Assembly (NCBI GenBank): GCA_025998875.1
Contig: AP024675.1
Span: 1,461,549 to 1,525,548 of the forward strand
Direction of reading: 5' to 3'
DNA length: 64,000 bases
Source: Bacteroidota bacterium
GTDB taxonomy: Bacteria; Bacteroidota; Rhodothermia; JANXDC01
Position numbers and translations under genes: made by a program. Numbering within the stretch: the first letter of the stretch is position 1; the number at the start of each line of letters is the position of its first letter. Below, one piece after another: positions 8,585 through 17,042 of this stretch. Below the pieces are notes generated by a model. That model was not told the origin of the DNA. It searched no databases and saw only the letters and a program-made list of their open reading frames with translations.

Positions 8585-9127
8585 CTACAGAAGCCCCCGA
8601 TACAGGGCCCAGAAAATAGCGCTGACCATGGTTGCCTGGATGATTCGGCCCTGTTCAATGAGCCCGGGAAGCTCCCGGGCCGGTACGCGTTCCAGACGGA
8701 AGTCCTCCGTGGGATCCGGTTCGGCTTTCCCCACGGGTCGAGCCCCGCGGGCCACGAACAGATGCACCCAGTTGGTATGCGTATGAGGGTTGAGAGAGAT
8801 CCGGCCCAGGGGGATCCATTCTTCCGCCTCGTATCCGGTTTCTTCCCGCAGCTCCCGGCGCGCGGCCTCGAGGGGGGTTTCTCCGGGATCGACAATGCCT
8901 CCGGGTAGCTCCAGGGCGATTGTGCCCGCCCCGTGTCGGTATATCTCCAGCAACAAAGCGTCTCCCTGCGAGGTGAGGGCGAGCACGTTGGCGAAATCCG
9001 GTTGTTCGATGACGTGAAACTCCTCGATCTGCGCGCCGCCGGGCAGCTGTACATGATCGACCCGCAGGTTCATCCACCAGCGCCGGAACAGGTGTCGGCT
9101 ATTGAGTACGCGCCATGGATCAGGCAT
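8585..9127 (-). CDS. NUDIX hydrolase, ADP-ribose pyrophosphatase-like
   Basis: A 180-residue NUDIX enzyme expected to hydrolyse nucleoside diphosphate derivatives such as ADP-ribose. The NUDIX box is complete: GGIVDPGETPLEAARRELRE followed by ETGYEAEEW. The flanking pattern (LLLEIYRHGAGTIALELPGG upstream, a tail reading TEDFRLERVP) fits the ADP-ribose pyrophosphatase subgroup. I chose the ATG at 9127, preceded by GGGAAG. An in-frame ATG at 9175 would add 16 residues, and longer starts would run into the divergent MscS gene. It ends 18 bases before the cytochrome gene on the same strand, so the two may be cotranscribed. Confidence 0.9.
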   Translation of the reverse strand: MPDPWRVLNSRHLFRRWWMNLRVDHVQLPGGAQIEEFHVIEQPDFANVLALTSQGDALLLEIYRHGAGTIALELPGGIVDPGETPLEAARRELREETGYEAEEWIPLGRISLNPHTHTNWVHLFVARGARPVGKAEPDPTEDFRLERVPARELPGLIEQGRIIQATMVSAIFWALYRGLL

Positions 9128-9206
9128 ACGGACTTCCCGAATTTGCGCCGTATCGAGGGGGACATGTAAGTTCATGCAACCCGCGGGAAGATAAAAAAAA
9201 CGACCC

Positions 9207-10076
9207 ATGCAGCACATCCCGGCCTTTATTCTTGCGCCTGGCATCTGGAGGACCTGGCTGGATGAGGCGCTGGAGGTATTGCTCATCGGGGCTCTGGCAT
9301 GGGGTGCGTATCTGCTGATCATTCGCCTGCTGCACCGCTGGGAGCGGCGGGTGAGGGATCTGCCCCCGAATGATCCGGAGCGACAGCGCGTCTACACGGC
9401 CTCGACCCTACTGCGGAGCCTGTGTCGATACGGGATCAGCATCATCGCCCTGTTTATGATACTGGCCGCCCTGGGGGTAAATATAGGACCCCTGCTGGCC
9501 GGTGCCGGTGTGGCCGGGCTGGCGATCGGCTTCGGCGCGCAGACGCTGGTTAAGGACGTGATCGCGGGTTTTTTTCTGCTCTTTGAACGCCTGATCGCGG
9601 TGGGGGATATGATTAATTTCCGGGGCGAGGTAGGCTTTGTCGAGGAGGTCGGTCTGCGCGTAACCAAGGTGCGCAAGTTTAACGGCGAACTCCTCATAGT
9701 GCCCAATGAGGAGCTGCGCGTCTTCGGCAACCGGAACCGGGGTTTCATGCGGGCTCTTGTGGAGGTGGATGTGGCCTACGAACAAGACGCCGAGCGGGCA
9801 CTCCAGATCCTGCACGAGGTGGCCACACGCTGGGCTCAAGAGCGAGCCGATGTAGTACTGGAGCCTCCCGTGGTGCAGGGCATTCTCTCCTTTGGAGACT
9901 CAGGTCTGCGCTTGCGGGTGGCGGTGCAAGTGGTGCCGGCCGCTTACATAGATGCCGAGCTGGAGCTGCGTCGCCGCATCAAGGAGGCTTTCGCTCAGCA
10001 CAACATCGATATCCCCTTTCCCCGCCGCCTGGTGTATACGGTTGCGCATCAACCCGATTTCACCATCCGGAGCTGA
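9207..10076 (+). CDS. MscS family mechanosensitive ion channel
   Basis: A 289-residue small-conductance mechanosensitive channel that would release solutes on osmotic downshock. There are two to three N-terminal TM helices (about 20-40 and 70-90), then the glycine/alanine-rich pore helix LLAGAGVAGLAIGFGAQTLV near 102-121, and DVIAGFFLLFERLIAVGDMI leading into the cytoplasmic beta domain. A cytoplasmic vestibule domain follows to the C-terminus. GGGAAG sits about 15 bases before the ATG. Three more genes follow on the same strand with gaps of 3 and 6 bases and one overlap. Confidence 0.94.
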   Translation: MQHIPAFILAPGIWRTWLDEALEVLLIGALAWGAYLLIIRLLHRWERRVRDLPPNDPERQRVYTASTLLRSLCRYGISIIALFMILAALGVNIGPLLAGAGVAGLAIGFGAQTLVKDVIAGFFLLFERLIAVGDMINFRGEVGFVEEVGLRVTKVRKFNGELLIVPNEELRVFGNRNRGFMRALVEVDVAYEQDAERALQILHEVATRWAQERADVVLEPPVVQGILSFGDSGLRLRVAVQVVPAAYIDAELELRRRIKEAFAQHNIDIPFPRRLVYTVAHQPDFTIRS

Positions 10077-10079
10077 GCT

Positions 10080-10307
10080 ATGGGAAAACGGCAGGTGCGC
10101 ATGGATCCTGAAACGGCCCGTGAACTGGGTTCCCAGTTGCTGGGGGCCGAGGTGAATGTGGTCCGGCAGGACCGCCGCGTGCTTCACGGGCGGCTGTGTG
10201 CCATATCCGAGGCGGGTATCTGTCTGGAGGACCTGCGGGGGCGGCGCCATGAACTGCCCTGGGAAGAGGTCCGGGAACTCCTCTGGGATGTAGTAGCTGC
10301 TTTCTAA
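10080..10307 (+). CDS. Small conserved-looking protein, possible SH3/Lsm-like fold
   Basis: A 75-residue soluble protein with no family I can name. A helical N-terminus (about 8-22) is followed by short strands: AEVNVVRQDRRVLHGRL, ICLEDLRGRRHEL and PWEEVRELLW. This strand pattern is reminiscent of small SH3- or Lsm-like barrels, but that is only a guess. It starts 3 bases after the MscS stop and ends 6 bases before the amidinotransferase-like gene, so it belongs to that operon. Codon use resembles its neighbours, supporting a real gene. Confidence 0.7.
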   Translation: MGKRQVRMDPETARELGSQLLGAEVNVVRQDRRVLHGRLCAISEAGICLEDLRGRRHELPWEEVRELLWDVVAAF

Positions 10308-10313
10308 AAAGAG

Positions 10314-11210
10314 ATGCGTCTGTATCGATCCACAGCGGAACTGGATTTTGATTCCGTATCCCAGCTGCCCCCGCGCGCGGAGCCGGGACGGGTGCTCATG
10401 GTGCGGCCCGATTACTTCGAGGTCGCCTACGTGATCAATCCCCATATGGAGGGACACGTGGGGGCCGTGGATCGCCAGCGGGCCCAGGAGCAATGGGAGG
10501 CGCTACGGGGGACCTATGAGCGTCTGGGCTTTCCCGTCATCGCCCTGCCCGGGGTGGAGGGGTTGCCGGATATGGTCTTCGCCGCCAACCAGAGCCTGCC
10601 CTTTCAGAGCCCCGAGGGGGAACGACGGGTCTGGATGAGCCGCATGCACGCCCCCGAGCGAAGGCCGGAAGTCCCCTATATCGAGGCCTGGTACCGCTCC
10701 GAAGGATACCGGATCGATCATTTTCTCGACCCGGAGATCTCGGACTTCGAAGGTATGGGGGATGCCATCTGGCATCCGGGCCACATGCTGCTCTGGGGAG
10801 GCTACGGGTTCCGTTCCAGTCTGCGCGCCTACGAGGAGATCGCCCGGCGCTGGGGCGTTCGAGTAATCGCGCTGGAACTGCGGGATCCAGACTTCTACCA
10901 TCTGGATACCTGTTTCTGTGCGCTCGATGAGCGGACAGTGCTCATCTATCCCGGTGCGTTTACGCGGGAGGGGCTGGCGCTCATCGGCGCGCTCTGGCCG
11001 CGCGTGCTGGAGGCCCCGGAATCGGAAGCGCGCCGGCTTTTTGCCTGCAATGCGCACTGTCCCGATGGGCGGCATGTGCTCATTCAGGCCGGATGCAGAG
11101 AGACGATTCGATGCCTGCGGACACAGGGTTTTGAGGTGATCGAGCTGGATACGGGCGAATACCTCAAGTCTGGCGGCTCCGTGTTTTGTATGAAGATGAT
11201 GGTGTACTGA
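10314..11210 (+). CDS. Arginine deiminase/DDAH-like (amidinotransferase superfamily) hydrolase
   Basis: A 298-residue enzyme of the guanidine-modifying superfamily that includes dimethylarginine dimethylaminohydrolases and CtlX-type arginine/citrulline proteins. Candidate active-site residues are Asp86 (LPDMVFAAN), Glu146 and Asp150 (DFEGMGDAIWHPG), His196 (DFYHLDTCF) and Cys292 (GGSVFCMKMM near the C-terminus). It should hydrolyse or transfer an amidino group from an arginine derivative; the substrate cannot be read from sequence. It ends in TGATG, shared with the next gene, so the two are translationally coupled. Confidence 0.88.
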   Translation: MRLYRSTAELDFDSVSQLPPRAEPGRVLMVRPDYFEVAYVINPHMEGHVGAVDRQRAQEQWEALRGTYERLGFPVIALPGVEGLPDMVFAANQSLPFQSPEGERRVWMSRMHAPERRPEVPYIEAWYRSEGYRIDHFLDPEISDFEGMGDAIWHPGHMLLWGGYGFRSSLRAYEEIARRWGVRVIALELRDPDFYHLDTCFCALDERTVLIYPGAFTREGLALIGALWPRVLEAPESEARRLFACNAHCPDGRHVLIQAGCRETIRCLRTQGFEVIELDTGEYLKSGGSVFCMKMMVY

Positions 11211-11821
11211 TGCGCCCCTTTGAGGACGAGATCTGGGATGAGGCTCGCTGGGAGGCGTTTTTGCGCGAGCTTGAGTCCCGCCGGGAACGCCACTGGGGGC
11301 CTCCAGAGGGTAGTGATCCCCTGGAACTGCTGGGGCTGGGGCCCAGCTGGCGTCGCTGGTTGGAAGCGGGCCCCGAAGAGCCCTCTCTGTCGGAAGAAGA
11401 GGCGGAAGAACGCTTCTGGAGCGCAGAGCAGGACCCCCTCTACCGGGAGGCCTCTCGGTTGAGCGCGGCTGTCGTGCGCTGGTCGTATCGCCGGCCCATC
11501 GCCCACAAGGACGGTCCGTTTGTGCATTTTGTAGATCAGGTACTGCAGATCGCCGCCCGCCTCGCCGCTGCCCATCGCCTGGGGTGGGAACGTGAGGTGC
11601 TGGGTGGGGTCATCGCCTACCACAGGCGCGCGCTCGAACACGCCAACGAAGCGCTGAGCACGCTCTATGAGCTGGTCCGGATGCGGGGTCGGATCAGCGT
11701 CGCCCGCTATCGGCTGTGGGCTGAAACCCTGCTGGAATTGCGCAACGCGTTGGCCCTGCGCCTGGAGGCGCTCCGGGAACGTTTCCAATCCGGTCTGGAG
11801 GGGCCATTCTGGGCCCTGTAA
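11210..11821 (+). CDS. Hypothetical helical protein coupled to the amidinotransferase-like gene
   Basis: A 203-residue protein with no recognised family. It is rich in Glu, Arg, Leu and Trp and is predicted largely helical, with an acidic N-terminal half (PSLSEEEAEERFW) and a longer alpha-helical C-terminal half containing IAARLAAAHRLGWEREVLGG and ELRNALALRLEALRE. There is no signal peptide or TM helix. Its ATG shares an A with the TGA of the upstream gene (TGATG at 11208-11212), indicating stop-start coupling. An earlier in-frame start at 11186 would overlap that gene more and is less likely. Confidence 0.72.
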   Translation: MRPFEDEIWDEARWEAFLRELESRRERHWGPPEGSDPLELLGLGPSWRRWLEAGPEEPSLSEEEAEERFWSAEQDPLYREASRLSAAVVRWSYRRPIAHKDGPFVHFVDQVLQIAARLAAAHRLGWEREVLGGVIAYHRRALEHANEALSTLYELVRMRGRISVARYRLWAETLLELRNALALRLEALRERFQSGLEGPFWAL

Positions 11822-11897
11822 CGAGCTCTTCACAGTTGCGTTTGCCCGCCGTATGCACTTGCTTGTTCGCTGCGTCCAGAGAAGAGGGGAAATAGCC

Positions 11898-14327
11898 ATG
11901 CGGTGGCGTATAGGTGTGTTGGCTGTCGTGCTCCTGGGCAATCTCCCGCTTCGGGCCCAGGAGCCGCTTCGCTACAGGCAGCCTGGTCCGGATATCGTCT
12001 CGCTGCTCGATGCGCCCCCTTTGCCCGCGGCTCAGGTGAGCCCCGACGGGCGGTGGCTGTTGTTGCTGGAGCGCCCGTCTATGCCCACCATTGCGGAGTT
12101 GGCCCAGCCCATGCTCCGGCTGGCGGGGATGCGCATCAATCCACGCACGAACGGCGCCTTTCAGACCCAATTCATCAACCGGCTTACCCTGCTGGAGGTG
12201 CAAACCCGGAGCAGCCGAGCCATCGAGCTCCCTGCAGAACCCCGGATCAGCGCGGTATCCTGGTCTCCGGATGGCCGCCGGATCGCCTTCGTCCATCAGG
12301 CGGCCGATCGACTGGAGCTCTATGTGGCCGATCCGGAAACGGGCCGCTCCGAGCGCCTGCCGGTGGGCCCGCTCAACGGGGTGCTGGGAAGTCCGTATCA
12401 GTGGTTCAACGGAAGCGAGCGCTTGCTGTGCTGGACCGTACCCGATGGCCGAGGTAGTCCCCCCCAGCCGCCCGAGGTGCCGGAGGGGCCGCGCGTGCAG
12501 GAAACCGTAGCGGGTCGCCAGGCCCCCGTGCGCACTTTTCAGGATCTGCTCAGTTCCCCCTATGATGAGGCGCTCTTCGACTACTATTTTACGGCTCAGC
12601 TCGTGCTGGTAGATCTAACGGATCGCCGCGTCCGTCCCGTGGGGCCGGCCGGCATCATCGACGAGGCGGAGCCCTCCCCGGATGGGCGATACCTGTTTGT
12701 GTCCCGCATCGTGCGTCCGTACAGCTATTTTGTGCCCATGAGCGCCTTTGCCCGGGAGCTGGAGATCTGGTCTCTGCCCGAAGGAAGCCGATTGCGCACG
12801 CTGGCTTCCCTGCCGCTGGCCGAGGATACACCAATCGGTGGGGTGCGCAAGGGTCCCCGTCAGGTGCGCTGGGATCCCCTGCATCCGGCCCGGCTCCTCT
12901 ATGTCGAGGCGCTCGATGAGGGCAATCCGCGCCTGCGGGTGCCCCATCGGGATCGGGTCATGGCCTGGGAGGCGCCCTTTGAGGGTCAGCCTCAGGAGTG
13001 GCTGCGCACCGAGTTCCGTTTCGCCTCCATGCAGTGGACCGAACGGGGGGATGGGTTGCTGGTAAGCGAGGTGGATCGGCCTTCGCGCAAAACACGCACC
13101 TTCTGGTATGATCCGCGCAACCTATCCGCACCCCCGCGGCTGCTTTTTGATCGCCTCACCGAGGACCGCTACAACGACCCCGGCCAGTGGGTGATGCGCA
13201 CTCGGGCCGATGGCCGCCGCCTGGTGCGCCAGTCTCCGGATGGTCGTTACCTCTACCTCATCGGATCCGGGGCCACGCCAGCCGGAGAATATCCCTTCCT
13301 GCGCCGACTGGAGGTGCGCACGCTTCGGAGTACGGAGCTCTTTCGGAGCGCCGATCCATATTATGAGATGCCCGTGGCCATGCTCGATGAAAACCGGATA
13401 ATCACCAGCCGGGAATCGGCCACCGAACCCCCGAACTACTTCCTGCGCGATCTGCGGCGGCGAGCGGTCGTGGCGCTGACCGCCTTTGCCGATCCACAGC
13501 CCGTATTTCGGCAGGTCAAAAAGCAGTTGATCACCTATCGCCGCAAAGACGGAATCCCGCTTTCCGGTACGCTCTATCTGCCCCCGGACTATCGGCCCGG
13601 GGAGCGGAGGCCGGCCTTCATCTGGGCCTATCCTATTGAGTTCGCCTCGGCCGATGCGGCGGGTCAGGTTACGGGCTCGCCGAACCGCTTTACGCGGGTA
13701 TCCGGAGCCTCGCACCTGTTTCTGGTGCTCAAGGGGTATGTGGTTCTCGATAACGCGGCCATGCCCATTCTCGGCGGGCAGCGGGCCAACGACACCTTTA
13801 TCGAGCAACTGACCATGAACGCCGAGGCGGCCATACGCGCGCTGGACAGCCTGGGGGTGGCCGATCCAGAGCGCGTCGGGGTCGGAGGGCATTCCTACGG
13901 GGCCTTTATGACGGCCAATTTGCTGGCGCACACCGATCTGTTCCGGGCCGGAATCGCCCGCAGCGGCGCCTATAACCGCACCCTGACGCCCTTCGGATTT
14001 CAGAACGAAGAGCGCACCTTTTGGGAGGCGCCGGACCTCTACATACGCATCTCCCCCTTCATGCACGCCGATAAGATCAACGAGCCGCTGTTGCTCATTC
14101 ACGGCGATGCGGACAACAATTCCGGCACATTTCCCATCCAGTCCGAGCGCATGTATCATGCCCTTAAGGGGCTGGGCAAGACGGCCCGGCTGGTGCAACT
14201 GCCGCTGGAAAGCCACGGCTATGCGGCCCGGGAGTCGGTCCTGCATGTGATCACGGAGATGATCGAGTGGATGGATCGCTTCGTCCGAGGGGCGCCGGTC
14301 GGCTCATCCGGATCCGATCACCCGTGA
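11898..14327 (+). CDS. Secreted S9 family (prolyl oligopeptidase-like) serine peptidase
   Basis: An 809-residue peptidase with a signal peptide (about 1-21, ending LRAQ). It has an N-terminal beta-propeller with repeats such as VSWSPDGRRIAFV, and a C-terminal alpha/beta-hydrolase domain. The catalytic triad is Ser666 (GGHSYGAF), Asp739 (HGDADNN) and His773 (ESHGY). The HGDADNNSGTFP pattern is like S9D glutamyl-endopeptidase-type enzymes rather than classical prolyl oligopeptidase. It probably acts on peptides in the periplasm. The start ATG follows GAAGAGGGGAAATAGCC. No T9SS C-terminal domain is visible. Confidence 0.92.
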   Translation: MRWRIGVLAVVLLGNLPLRAQEPLRYRQPGPDIVSLLDAPPLPAAQVSPDGRWLLLLERPSMPTIAELAQPMLRLAGMRINPRTNGAFQTQFINRLTLLEVQTRSSRAIELPAEPRISAVSWSPDGRRIAFVHQAADRLELYVADPETGRSERLPVGPLNGVLGSPYQWFNGSERLLCWTVPDGRGSPPQPPEVPEGPRVQETVAGRQAPVRTFQDLLSSPYDEALFDYYFTAQLVLVDLTDRRVRPVGPAGIIDEAEPSPDGRYLFVSRIVRPYSYFVPMSAFARELEIWSLPEGSRLRTLASLPLAEDTPIGGVRKGPRQVRWDPLHPARLLYVEALDEGNPRLRVPHRDRVMAWEAPFEGQPQEWLRTEFRFASMQWTERGDGLLVSEVDRPSRKTRTFWYDPRNLSAPPRLLFDRLTEDRYNDPGQWVMRTRADGRRLVRQSPDGRYLYLIGSGATPAGEYPFLRRLEVRTLRSTELFRSADPYYEMPVAMLDENRIITSRESATEPPNYFLRDLRRRAVVALTAFADPQPVFRQVKKQLITYRRKDGIPLSGTLYLPPDYRPGERRPAFIWAYPIEFASADAAGQVTGSPNRFTRVSGASHLFLVLKGYVVLDNAAMPILGGQRANDTFIEQLTMNAEAAIRALDSLGVADPERVGVGGHSYGAFMTANLLAHTDLFRAGIARSGAYNRTLTPFGFQNEERTFWEAPDLYIRISPFMHADKINEPLLLIHGDADNNSGTFPIQSERMYHALKGLGKTARLVQLPLESHGYAARESVLHVITEMIEWMDRFVRGAPVGSSGSDHP

Positions 14328-14336
14328 CAGCTTCGG

Positions 14337-14360
14337 GGCGCCTGTTCTCAAGCAGGCGCC
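14337..14360. terminator. Intergenic hairpin between convergent genes
   Basis: A perfect 8-bp stem (GGCGCCTG at 14337-14344 pairing with CAGGCGCC at 14353-14360) encloses an 8-base loop between the S9 peptidase stop and the convergent lipoprotein stop. The following sequence, CTGATTATTATC, is only weakly T-rich. It is therefore likely a terminator or RNA 3'-end stabiliser, mainly for the plus-strand gene. Confidence 0.6.
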
Positions 14361-14367
14361 CTGATTA

Positions 14368-14829
14368 TTATCGCGCCAGCGCTTTGAGCCGATCCAGAAA
14401 ACGGCCCACCTCGTGGCCATCGACAAGCAGGCTGGGACGAAATGTCTGGTTCGGGAAGGGTTCAAGCAGGCCGGCCCGCAAGACGGTGAGAATCGCCCCT
14501 CGGTACGGGTGCTCCGGGGCGATGTCCAACAGCTCCGGGAAAGGTCGATCGGGTATCTGGACTCGGAGCCGCTCGAGCACCTGCGTGCCCAGATAAGCCA
14601 GTAGCAGCCGATCGGCCGGCAACTCCGGGGGCCGGTCCGGGGGCAGACGCAGGGCACCGCGCAAGGAGGGAAAGCGCATCTCCAGGAGCCGCAGGCAGTC
14701 TATAGCCCGCACCTCGGCCCGCAACAGCAGGCGCTCGGCTTCCTGAGGCGAAAGCGGGCGGGTGTGTGTGCACCCCAGAAGCAGGAGTCCTGTCGTGAGC
14801 AAAGGGCACAGGGTGCGGAATCGGTACAT
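14368..14829 (-). CDS. Small lipoprotein with an SLH-like segment
   Basis: A 153-residue lipoprotein with signal and lipobox LLLLGC (cysteine near residue 20). The C-terminal part, HPYRGAILTVLRAGLLEPFP followed by NQTFRPSLLVDGHEVGRFL, closely fits the pattern of a single S-layer homology repeat (helix, a G-x-F/Y turn, F-x-P, then helix). One SLH repeat usually does not suffice for cell-wall binding, so the function is unknown. The ATG at 14829 puts the signal at the N-terminus; longer in-frame starts would run into the divergent aminotransferase gene. Confidence 0.75.
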   Translation of the reverse strand: MYRFRTLCPLLTTGLLLLGCTHTRPLSPQEAERLLLRAEVRAIDCLRLLEMRFPSLRGALRLPPDRPPELPADRLLLAYLGTQVLERLRVQIPDRPFPELLDIAPEHPYRGAILTVLRAGLLEPFPNQTFRPSLLVDGHEVGRFLDRLKALAR

Positions 14830-14855
14830 ACTTTTCTTCAGGTCCCCGAGCTTGC

Positions 14856-14863
14856 TATCTTGC
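14856..14863 (+). promoter_or_regulatory. Possible -7 element of the aminotransferase gene
   Basis: TATCTTGC partly matches the Bacteroidetes -7 pattern TAnnTTTG and lies 32 bases before the chosen ATG at 14896, in the short region between divergent genes. No clear -33 TTTG was found at the usual distance, so this is tentative. Confidence 0.3.
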
Positions 14864-14895
14864 CACCCACAAGAAAATACGGGTTTTTCCTGTCC

Positions 14896-16017
14896 ATGCA
14901 CAGCCTCTTTGCGGGAATCCAGATGGTCGATCTTCTCAGGCAACATGCCCGTATTCGGGAGGAGCTGCTGGCGGCCTTCTGCGAAGTGCTCGAGGGGGGA
15001 CAGTATATCCGGGGTCCGCACTGCGAGCGCTTCGAGGCGCACCTGGCCGATTATCTGGGCTGCCGCTACGTGATCGGGTGCGGAAACGGCACCGATGCCC
15101 TACAGATCGCCCTGATGGCCATCGGGCTGGAGCCGGGCGATGAGGTCATCACGAGTCCGTTTACGTTTGTGGCCACCGCCGAGGTGATCGCCCTGCTGGG
15201 TGGACGGCCCGTTTATGTGGATATCGATCCGCGCACCTTCAATATCAATCCCGACGGGATCGCCGCGCGCATCACATCCCGGACGCGCGCCATTATCCCC
15301 GTGCACCTCTACGGGCAACCGGCCGACATGGACGCCATCTTGGAGCTGGCCGATCGGCACGGGCTGTACGTGATCGAAGATGCCGCCCAGGCCATCGGGG
15401 CTGAGTGGCGAGGCCGCAAGGCGGGCACAGTGGGGCATATCGGCTGCATCAGTTTTTTCCCCTCTAAAAACCTGGGTGCGCTCGGGGACGGCGGGGCAAT
15501 CGTGACCGACGATCCCCAGCTGGCCGAGCGGATACGCATGATCGCCAACCACGGGGCGCGCAGGAAGTACTATCACGAGCTCATCGGGGTCAACTCCCGT
15601 CTAGATACCCTGCAGGCCGCGCTGCTGGATGTGAAGCTGCGCTATCTGGAAACCTACATCGCCGCCCGGCAGCAAGCCGCCGATCGCTACGACCGATTGC
15701 TGGAAAATGTGCCCCAGGTGGTTCGGCCGTATCGGGAGAGGCGCGCCCGGCATGTTTTTCACCAGTACACGATTCGCGTTCCGAAGCGGGACCAGCTGCA
15801 GGCGTTTCTGCGCGAACGCGGCATTCCGACCATGGTTTACTATCCCTATCCCCTGCATGTGCAACCGGCCTACCGGCGTTACGGGTACGCAGAGGGGGAT
15901 TTTCCCGAAGCCGAGCGCGCAGCCGAAGAGGTCCTTTCTCTGCCCATGCATACAGAACTTGACGAAGCCCAGCAGGTCTATATCGTAGAGGCCATTCGGA
16001 GCTTTTTTGCGGCATGA
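14896..16017 (+). CDS. DegT/DnrJ/EryC1/StrS family sugar aminotransferase
   Basis: A 373-residue PLP-dependent aminotransferase acting on nucleotide-linked keto-sugars. Family motifs are GCGNGTDALQIAL, DEVITSPFTFVATAE, EDAAQAIGAEW, and FFPSKNLGALGDGG with the PLP-binding Lys191. The first residues (IQMVDLLRQHARIREEL) match the usual N-terminus of the family. The ATG at 14923 is an alternative start. It overlaps the following Gfo/Idh/MocA dehydrogenase by 4 bases. Such pairs make 3-amino sugars, for example the WbpB/WbpE type steps on UDP-GlcNAcA. That substrate is inference from the pairing. Confidence 0.92.
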   Translation: MHSLFAGIQMVDLLRQHARIREELLAAFCEVLEGGQYIRGPHCERFEAHLADYLGCRYVIGCGNGTDALQIALMAIGLEPGDEVITSPFTFVATAEVIALLGGRPVYVDIDPRTFNINPDGIAARITSRTRAIIPVHLYGQPADMDAILELADRHGLYVIEDAAQAIGAEWRGRKAGTVGHIGCISFFPSKNLGALGDGGAIVTDDPQLAERIRMIANHGARRKYYHELIGVNSRLDTLQAALLDVKLRYLETYIAARQQAADRYDRLLENVPQVVRPYRERRARHVFHQYTIRVPKRDQLQAFLRERGIPTMVYYPYPLHVQPAYRRYGYAEGDFPEAERAAEEVLSLPMHTELDEAQQVYIVEAIRSFFAA

Positions 16018-17042
16018 ACCAGGAGCCCATCCGGCTGGCCCATGTGGGTGTGGGATACTGGGGTCGGAACGTACTGCGCAACTTTGCCTCTCTGCCCGGG
16101 GTGGAGCTGCTCTGGGTATGCGACCGTGATCTGGATCGGGCGCGCCTTCAGTTGCCCGGGCCGGGCGTGCAGGTCACCGATCGTTTTGAAGACGTGCTGG
16201 CCGACGGCCGTGTGCAGGCCGTCTCTATCGCCACCCCCACGGAATGGCACTATGCAATGGCCCGGCAGGCCCTGGAGAGCGGCCGCGACGTGTTCGTGGA
16301 AAAACCCATGACGCTCACCGTCGAGGAGGCCCTGCGTCTGGTGGAGCTCGTCGAGCGCACGGGCCGGATCCTCATGGTCGGACATCTGCTGCTCTATCAT
16401 CCGGCCTTCGTCTATGCCGAATCCCTTATCGAGCGAGGTGAGCTGGGACAGGTTTACTATCTCTACACCACCCGCGTAAACCTGGGCATCGTCCGGCGCC
16501 ATGAAAACGCCTTCCAGAGCCTGGCCCCGCACGATATCGCGCTGGCCATTCAGTATCTGCGCGATCAGCCGGTGGCCGTCTCCGCGCATGGGCGAGCTTT
16601 TCTACAGCCCGGCATTGAGGATGTGGTTTTCGCGACGATCTATTTTGCCTCCGGCCGCATAGCCCACCTGCATACCTCCTGGCTAGATCCGCACAAAGTT
16701 CGACGCGCCACGCTTGTGGGAAGCCGCAAGATGGTCGTCATCGATGACGTGGAGGCCATCGAGAAGGTGCGCATCTACGATAAGGGGGTCGACTTCCGGC
16801 CCACCGAACCCCGAATGTACGAGACGTACACGGAGGCCATGACGATCCGGGACGGGGATATCTACATTCCCCGCATCCCCATGCAGGAGCCGTTGCGCCT
16901 GGAATGCGAACACTTTATCGGCTGTGTGCGGGAACGACGTCAGCCCAAAAGCGATGTCCACAACGGGCTCCAGGTGGTGCGCGTGCTCGAGGCGGCCCAG
17001 CGATCCCTGCGGTCCGGCCGAACCGAGCCCATCGCGGGCTAG
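16014..17042 (+). CDS. Gfo/Idh/MocA family sugar dehydrogenase
   Basis: A 342-residue NAD(P)-dependent oxidoreductase. The Rossmann motif VGVGYWGRNVLRNF is at about 11-24 and the family signature EKP at Glu96-Lys97-Pro98 (FVEKPMTLTVEEALRLV). The C-terminal region NLGIVRRHENAFQSLAPHDI resembles the subgroup that oxidises UDP-N-acetyl-glucosaminuronate at C3 (WlbA/WbpB-like). It would supply the 3-keto sugar for the aminotransferase it overlaps by 4 bases (ATGA). The stop codon overlaps that of the convergent glycosyltransferase within a shared CTAG. Confidence 0.9.
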   Translation: MNQEPIRLAHVGVGYWGRNVLRNFASLPGVELLWVCDRDLDRARLQLPGPGVQVTDRFEDVLADGRVQAVSIATPTEWHYAMARQALESGRDVFVEKPMTLTVEEALRLVELVERTGRILMVGHLLLYHPAFVYAESLIERGELGQVYYLYTTRVNLGIVRRHENAFQSLAPHDIALAIQYLRDQPVAVSAHGRAFLQPGIEDVVFATIYFASGRIAHLHTSWLDPHKVRRATLVGSRKMVVIDDVEAIEKVRIYDKGVDFRPTEPRMYETYTEAMTIRDGDIYIPRIPMQEPLRLECEHFIGCVRERRQPKSDVHNGLQVVRVLEAAQRSLRSGRTEPIAG

